From: JACVRW01 sp963819115
GTDB taxonomy: Bacteria; Actinomycetota; Thermoleophilia; Solirubrobacterales; Thermoleophilaceae
Direction: 5' to 3'
Length of the DNA: 64,000 bases
Assembly (NCBI GenBank): GCA_963819115.1
Contig: CAWFUR010000003.1
Span: 62,001-126,000 of the forward strand
The notes below the pieces were generated by a model. The model was given only the letters and a program-made list of their open reading frames with translations, was not told the DNA's origin and ran no database searches. A program made the translations under genes and the position numbers. Below, in pieces: positions 60,418 through 64,000 of this stretch (positions are counted from its first letter, which is position 1; each line of letters opens with the position of its first letter).

Positions 60418-61801
60418 ATGGGTGAGCAGCTCAGCATGCTGGACACGATGTTCCTCGAGCTGGAGCAAATCGACGAGAGCGCGCACATGCACATCGGCGC
60501 GGCGCTCATCTTCGATCCACTGCCCGGCGGCGGAACCCCGGATATCGCCGTGCTGCGCGACCACATACGCGCACGGGTGGGGGCCCTCCCGCGGTTTTTG
60601 CAGCAGCTCTCCGGCTCCCATGCCGGGCCCCTGACGTGGCTGACCTGGGAACCGGCCGGATCGTTCGACCTCGACGCCCACGTACGCCATGCCGCGCTGC
60701 CGGCGCCGGGAGGCGAGGCCGAGCTGTACGACTGGCTCGGGGAGTTCTGGTCGCATCGCCTGGACCGCCACCGGCCGCTCTGGGAGATGACGCTGCTCGA
60801 CGGTCTGGAGGGAGGCCGCTGGGCGCTGGCGAGCAAGACGCACCATTGCCTGGTCGACGGGGTCGGGTCGCTCGACATCGGGCACCTGCTGCTCGACGTC
60901 TCCCCGGACGCTCCGCCGGCCGCGCAGCCGCCCGCCACCGATGACGAGGAGGACGGCGAGCAGGCCAATGGCCGCTTCTGGCTCTCACCCGGCCTGATCC
61001 TGCGCGGCGCCCGGGCCGGGATCGGCGCTGCGACCCATCCGCGCGAGTCCTTCGGCCGCGCACGAGCAGCAGTCGAGCTCGTGGTCCGCGACGAGGTCAT
61101 CGGAGCACCGCAGACAAGCCTGAACGGGCCCATGAGCGGTACCCGGCAGTTCGCCGTCGTGCGACTGAGACCTCGCCGACGTCAAGGCTGTGAAGGCGCA
61201 CCTGGGCGGCACGGTCAACGACGTGGTGCTCGCGATCTGCGCTGGCGGGCTGCGGCACCTGCTGCTCGCACGCGGCGAGGTGCTGCCCGAGGGCCTGCGG
61301 GCGCAGGTGCCGGTGAACATCCGAGCGCAGGACCACGAGCACTCGCTCGGCAACGAGCTGACCTCGCTGTTCGTGGAGCTGCCGCTGACCGAGGCCGACC
61401 CTCTCGCGCGCTACCGCCGCGTCCAGGCGCGCGCGCAGGAGCTCAAGGCCGGCTCCCAGAGAGCCGGCGGCAAGGCGATCGTCGACCTCGCCGACATGGG
61501 GCCGCCGCTCGCTGGCAACCTGATTGCCCGGTCGATGTTCGGCGGCACGCGGATGTTCAACCTGACGATCACGAACGTCCCCGGCCCGCAGGAGCGGCTG
61601 TACGCATTCGGCGCGCCACTCGTCGAGGTGCTGCCGCTCGTCCCGCTGTTCGCCGGACACACGATCGGCATCGCCGTCGTCTCCTACGCCGGGCAGATGG
61701 CCTTCGGCCTCAACGCGGACCGCATGTCCGCGCCCGACGTCGCGGTGCTCGCCGAGGGCATCGAGCACTCGTTCGCGGAACTGCGACCGCCGGCGCCGTA
61801 G
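60418..61801 (+). pseudogene. WS/DGAT acyltransferase, one frameshift (net +1) near 61168
   Basis: Frame one from ATG 60418: SMLDTMFLELEQIDESAHMH, catalytic THHCLVDGVGSLDIG, and SLNGPMSGTRQFAVVRL. At about 61168 one extra base (CTG-A-GAC) shifts the frame; the homologous continuation DLADVKAVKAHLGGTVNDVV runs in the next frame to the stop at 61801 with LTITNVPGPQERLYAFGAP. The complete product would be about 460 residues, like the intact member in island 1. Either pseudogene or sequencing error. Confidence 0.8.
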
Positions 61802-61868
61802 TGGAGCTAACGCAACCTCAGGGACCTGCTCGTCCTCGGTGGGATCCGACTGCGCGGCATCGCGCCCG

Positions 61869-62144
61869 TCAGCCGCGGCCCAGGTCCCGCTTGGCCTCCT
61901 CCTCCATGCGGTTCAGGCGCGTGTAGTAGTCGGGGAACTCATGCAGGTGTGCGAGCGCGATCTTGCCGGTGGTCAGCGCGTCGTCGTCCGTGACGTTCGT
62001 CTCCGGGTCACGCGCCCCGTGCTCGAGCTCGACGTCCATCCCCATGCGGAACTGCTCGATGTCGAACGGCGATGTCACCCAGTCGATCCCGAGCCGCTCG
62101 CCGATCGCGTGCGCCTCCTCAGCACTGAAGCTGTCTTTGGCCAT
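61869..62144 (-). CDS. Small DUF5661-like protein
   Basis: 91 residues. LGIDWVTSPFDIEQFRMGMD, then NVTDDDALTTGKIALAHLHE and FPDYYTRLNRMEEEAKRDLG. I recognise this as the small DUF5661-type protein of unknown function, often found on mobile or accessory DNA. Highly acidic with a strongly predicted helix. It is convergent with the acyltransferase. Confidence 0.75.
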   Translation of the reverse strand: MAKDSFSAEEAHAIGERLGIDWVTSPFDIEQFRMGMDVELEHGARDPETNVTDDDALTTGKIALAHLHEFPDYYTRLNRMEEEAKRDLGRG

Positions 62145-62408
62145 CGTGCGATGCTCTCACGTCGGCCAGCCGGGAGTCATGGAAAGGCGCCCCGCGCGCC
62201 GCTATTCCGCCGCCCGCGCCCACACGAGCACGCGCGGGCGCCTTCTGACTCGCCGCTCCTTCGATGGCATCCCTTGAGACCGCAGACCGAGCATCCGGCT
62301 GCGGTCATCCGGGTGAACGCGTTGTCGGCTACGGACAACTACCGAGCAGCGATTGAGCTCCCGCGGCGCCGTTTGGCGCGTCCGGTGGAGCCCGTATCGG
62401 CAAACGGA

Positions 62409-62591
62409 CTTGCCTCACGCTCAGCCCTCCCGTGTTGGAAACGACTTGGAAACCTCAAGGGGCACCGGAGCACACCACGAGGCACCTGCTATCCCGCTAT
62501 CAAAGCCAAGAAGCACCCGGGCACACTCGCGACAACCTCAGAAAGCAACTGAAAATCGTGGTGTCGCCGGTTCGATTCCGGCCCTCGCCAT
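62409..62591 (+). repeat. Island end repeat, copy 2 (arm region plus 44-bp tRNA-Phe 3' copy)
   Basis: Positions 62548-62591 equal the tRNA-Phe 3' half, and the upstream ~140 bp are near-identical to those at 58327 (TTGGAAACGACTTGGAAACC, CTCAAGGGGCACCGGAG). The two copies differ by scattered substitutions. The rest of the gap 62145-62639 shows no gene I can support. Confidence 0.78.
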
Positions 62592-62639
62592 CCGATCGTA
62601 GAAACGCAGTGGCGAAGTCGAGCAGTAGCGTCCGGTGCC

Positions 62640-63536
62640 GTGCCCGAGGTCGAGCTGCACGGACAGCGCATCGCCTACCACCGGCTCGGAGACGGTCCGG
62701 CGGTGTTGCTCCTCCACGGGATCACGTCCAGTTCACGTACCTGGCGTTCGGTGATGAATGGGCTGGCAGAGCGGCACACGGTCGTCGCACCCGATCTGCC
62801 CGGGCACGGCCGTTCGGGCAAGCCGCGCGGCGACTATTCGCTCGGCGCCCACGCCAGCGTTGTGCGCGACCTCCTCGCGGTTCTCGGCGTCTCCAAGGCC
62901 ACCGTCGTCGGGCATTCCCTGGGCGGGGGCATCGCGATGCAGTTCGCCTACCAGTTCCCGGATCGCCTGGAACGGCTGGTGCTCGTTGACAGCGGCGGTC
63001 TGGGCGAGGAGGTCAGCCTCGCCCTCCGCGCGGCGACGCTGCCCGGCGCCGAGTTCGTTCTGCCCCTCCTGTTCGGCCCGGTCACGCGTACCCTCGGGCG
63101 CGCCGCCGGGCGGGTGCTCGGCCGTCTCGGGCTGAAGGCGAGCGCCGACGTGCGCGGCTTGGCCGAAGGCCTTGACTCGCTGGGCGACTCCAGCGCACGG
63201 CGAGCGTTCGTCCACACCGCACGCTCGGTCATCGACCCACGGGGGCAGCGGGTCGATGCTCGCGACCGTCTCTACCTCTCCGAGGACGTGCCGACGATGC
63301 TCATCTGGGGGGCGAAGGATCCCATCATTCCGGCCGACCACGGCCGCCGCGCGCACGAGCTGATGCCGCACAGCCGGCTCGAGGTCTTCCCGGGCGCTGG
63401 TCACTTCCCGTTCAACGACGATCCAGACCATTTCGTCGAGGTCCTGACCGACTTCATCGCATCGACGCATCCGGCCGACCTCACCGAGAAGCGGATAGAA
63501 GCCCTGTTGCGCCGCGGCAGGCAAGCGACATCATGA
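62640..63536 (+). CDS. Alpha/beta hydrolase
   Basis: 298 residues from GTG 62640. AVLLLHGITSSSRTWRSV (oxyanion His-Gly) near residue 23, DLPGHGRSGKP near 51, nucleophile ATVVGHSLGGGIAMQFAY near 88, Asp in LIWGAKDPIIPADHGR near 222 and His in FPGAGHFPFNDDP near 250. General esterase or lyase-type fold; substrate unknown. It is beyond the second island end repeat, so it may belong to the original chromosome or to a third segment. Its stop overlaps the next gene by 4 bp. Confidence 0.87.
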   Translation: MPEVELHGQRIAYHRLGDGPAVLLLHGITSSSRTWRSVMNGLAERHTVVAPDLPGHGRSGKPRGDYSLGAHASVVRDLLAVLGVSKATVVGHSLGGGIAMQFAYQFPDRLERLVLVDSGGLGEEVSLALRAATLPGAEFVLPLLFGPVTRTLGRAAGRVLGRLGLKASADVRGLAEGLDSLGDSSARRAFVHTARSVIDPRGQRVDARDRLYLSEDVPTMLIWGAKDPIIPADHGRRAHELMPHSRLEVFPGAGHFPFNDDPDHFVEVLTDFIASTHPADLTEKRIEALLRRGRQATS

Positions 63537-64000
63537 ACTTCCGCAACGTCGATGCTCGCCTTGCCGGCCTGCTGGGCGTAGCGTCGCTCGCCGGCGCGTC
63601 GATCTGGTGGCGCCGGCATCCGTCAGCGTGCCCGTACTCACAGCGCTTCTGGCTCGAGCCCCCGCACCCACTCATCACCCGCGCACGGCTGCGCGAGATC
63701 CTCGAGCCACAGCCCGGCGAGCGGATCCTCGAGATCGGTCCTGGAACCGGCTACTACACGCTGCCCCTGGCCGAGTGGATCGGGCCGGACGGCCGGCTCG
63801 ACATCCTCGACATCCAGCAGGCGATGCTCGACGACACGATGCGACGCGCCCGCGAACGGGACGTCGAGAATCTAACGCCGACCTGCGCCGACGCACAGCA
63901 TCTGCCCTACCCCGACGGAACATTCGACGCGGTGGTGCTCGTCACGGCCCTCGGGGAGATCCCCGACCAGGATGCCGCCTGGCGGGAGATGGCCCGCGTC
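63533..64000 (+). CDS. SAM-dependent methyltransferase (partial, runs off the window)
   Basis: 156 residues visible, no stop before base 64000. ATG 63533 overlaps the hydrolase stop (ATGA). N-terminal hydrophobic stretch (LAGLLGVASLAGASIWW), which may anchor it in the membrane, then the class I methyltransferase motif ILEIGPGTGYYTLPLAE near residue 66 and acidic DILDIQQAMLDD near 90, with ADAQHLPYPDGTFDAVVLV near 123. Ubiquinone/menaquinone-type C-methyltransferase-like wording, but the substrate is unknown. Confidence 0.83.
   Translation, partial: MNFRNVDARLAGLLGVASLAGASIWWRRHPSACPYSQRFWLEPPHPLITRARLREILEPQPGERILEIGPGTGYYTLPLAEWIGPDGRLDILDIQQAMLDDTMRRARERDVENLTPTCADAQHLPYPDGTFDAVVLVTALGEIPDQDAAWREMARV

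Larger units (their letters stand above)
58510..62591. mobile_element. Putative tRNA-Phe-associated island 2
   Basis: Lies between the first and second 44-bp tRNA-Phe copies. Carries an SQR-like flavoprotein, rhodanese, frameshifted WS/DGAT and a DUF5661-like gene. Its right end (62409-62591) repeats that of island 1, so two related elements seem to have inserted one after the other at the same tRNA. No integrase is visible. Confidence 0.6.

Noticed and set aside
51880..64000. An integrase or phage gene inside the islands
   Set aside because: I looked at all frames, including the 58163-58664 and 62145-62639 gaps, and found no tyrosine-recombinase catalytic motif; the islands are listed as mobile only on the basis of the tRNA copies.

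Overview
The window is high-GC DNA with dense genes, short or overlapping intergenic gaps, many GTG starts, and TANNNT -10-like hexamers 6-10 nt upstream of start codons. Taken with the split acyl-CoA carboxylase, glucosyl-3-phosphoglycerate enzymes and a class F-type sortase, it looks like chromosomal DNA of a high-GC actinobacterium. A deep-branching class such as Thermoleophilia (Solirubrobacterales-like) is my inference from the gene set. I see no plasmid, phage, CRISPR or rRNA features.

Positions 1-10500 hold the end of a methylmalonyl-CoA mutase, a TAT-exported sulfatase-fold protein, a cysteine hydrolase, a VapBC toxin-antitoxin pair, the carboxyltransferase subunit of propionyl/acetyl-CoA carboxylase, a secreted protein, a transporter, an ornithine-cyclodeaminase-like enzyme, a carboxylase epsilon-like peptide and an amidase. 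Positions 10500-17600 are an assimilatory sulfate reduction cluster: sulfite reductase, APS reductase (cysH), ATP sulfurylase (cysD, cysN), a cytochrome P450 and a TauE/SafE permease. cysN appears to start at CTG, overlapping the cysD stop codon.

Positions 17600-51750 are core metabolism and regulation: secreted peptidase, biotin carboxylase/BCCP (partner of the 4 kb carboxyltransferase and the mutase), FAD oxidoreductase, efflux protein, thioesterase, PHP phosphoesterase, succinyl-CoA synthetase (sucCD), an RskA-like membrane regulator, a DUF4397 surface protein with its sortase, PLP enzymes, a DtxR/IdeR repressor, an ATP-dependent DNA ligase, a circularly permuted PQQ-sugar-dehydrogenase-like propeller, an ECF sigma factor with a DGPF/YCII partner, macro domain protein, glycerate kinase, amine oxidase, heme peroxidase, glucosylglycerate synthesis genes, an MrfA-like helicase and a DUF3352 lipoprotein. 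A roughly 40-bp palindromic repeat lies directly downstream of gene ends at six loci, and in one place one copy sits inside another.

Positions 51800-62591 are accessory. An intact tRNA-Phe(GAA) gene is followed by two 44-bp copies of its 3' half at 58466 and 62548. Each copy is preceded by the same ~140-bp flank. This is the signature of two elements inserted in tandem at tRNA-Phe. The first carries a coupled operon (wax-ester/DGAT acyltransferase, kinase-like protein, class III aminotransferase, HSL-type hydrolase) and a frameshifted beta-lactamase-family gene. The second carries an SQR-like flavoprotein, a rhodanese, a frameshifted acyltransferase and a DUF5661-like gene. No integrase is visible. 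The window ends in an alpha/beta hydrolase and a truncated methyltransferase.
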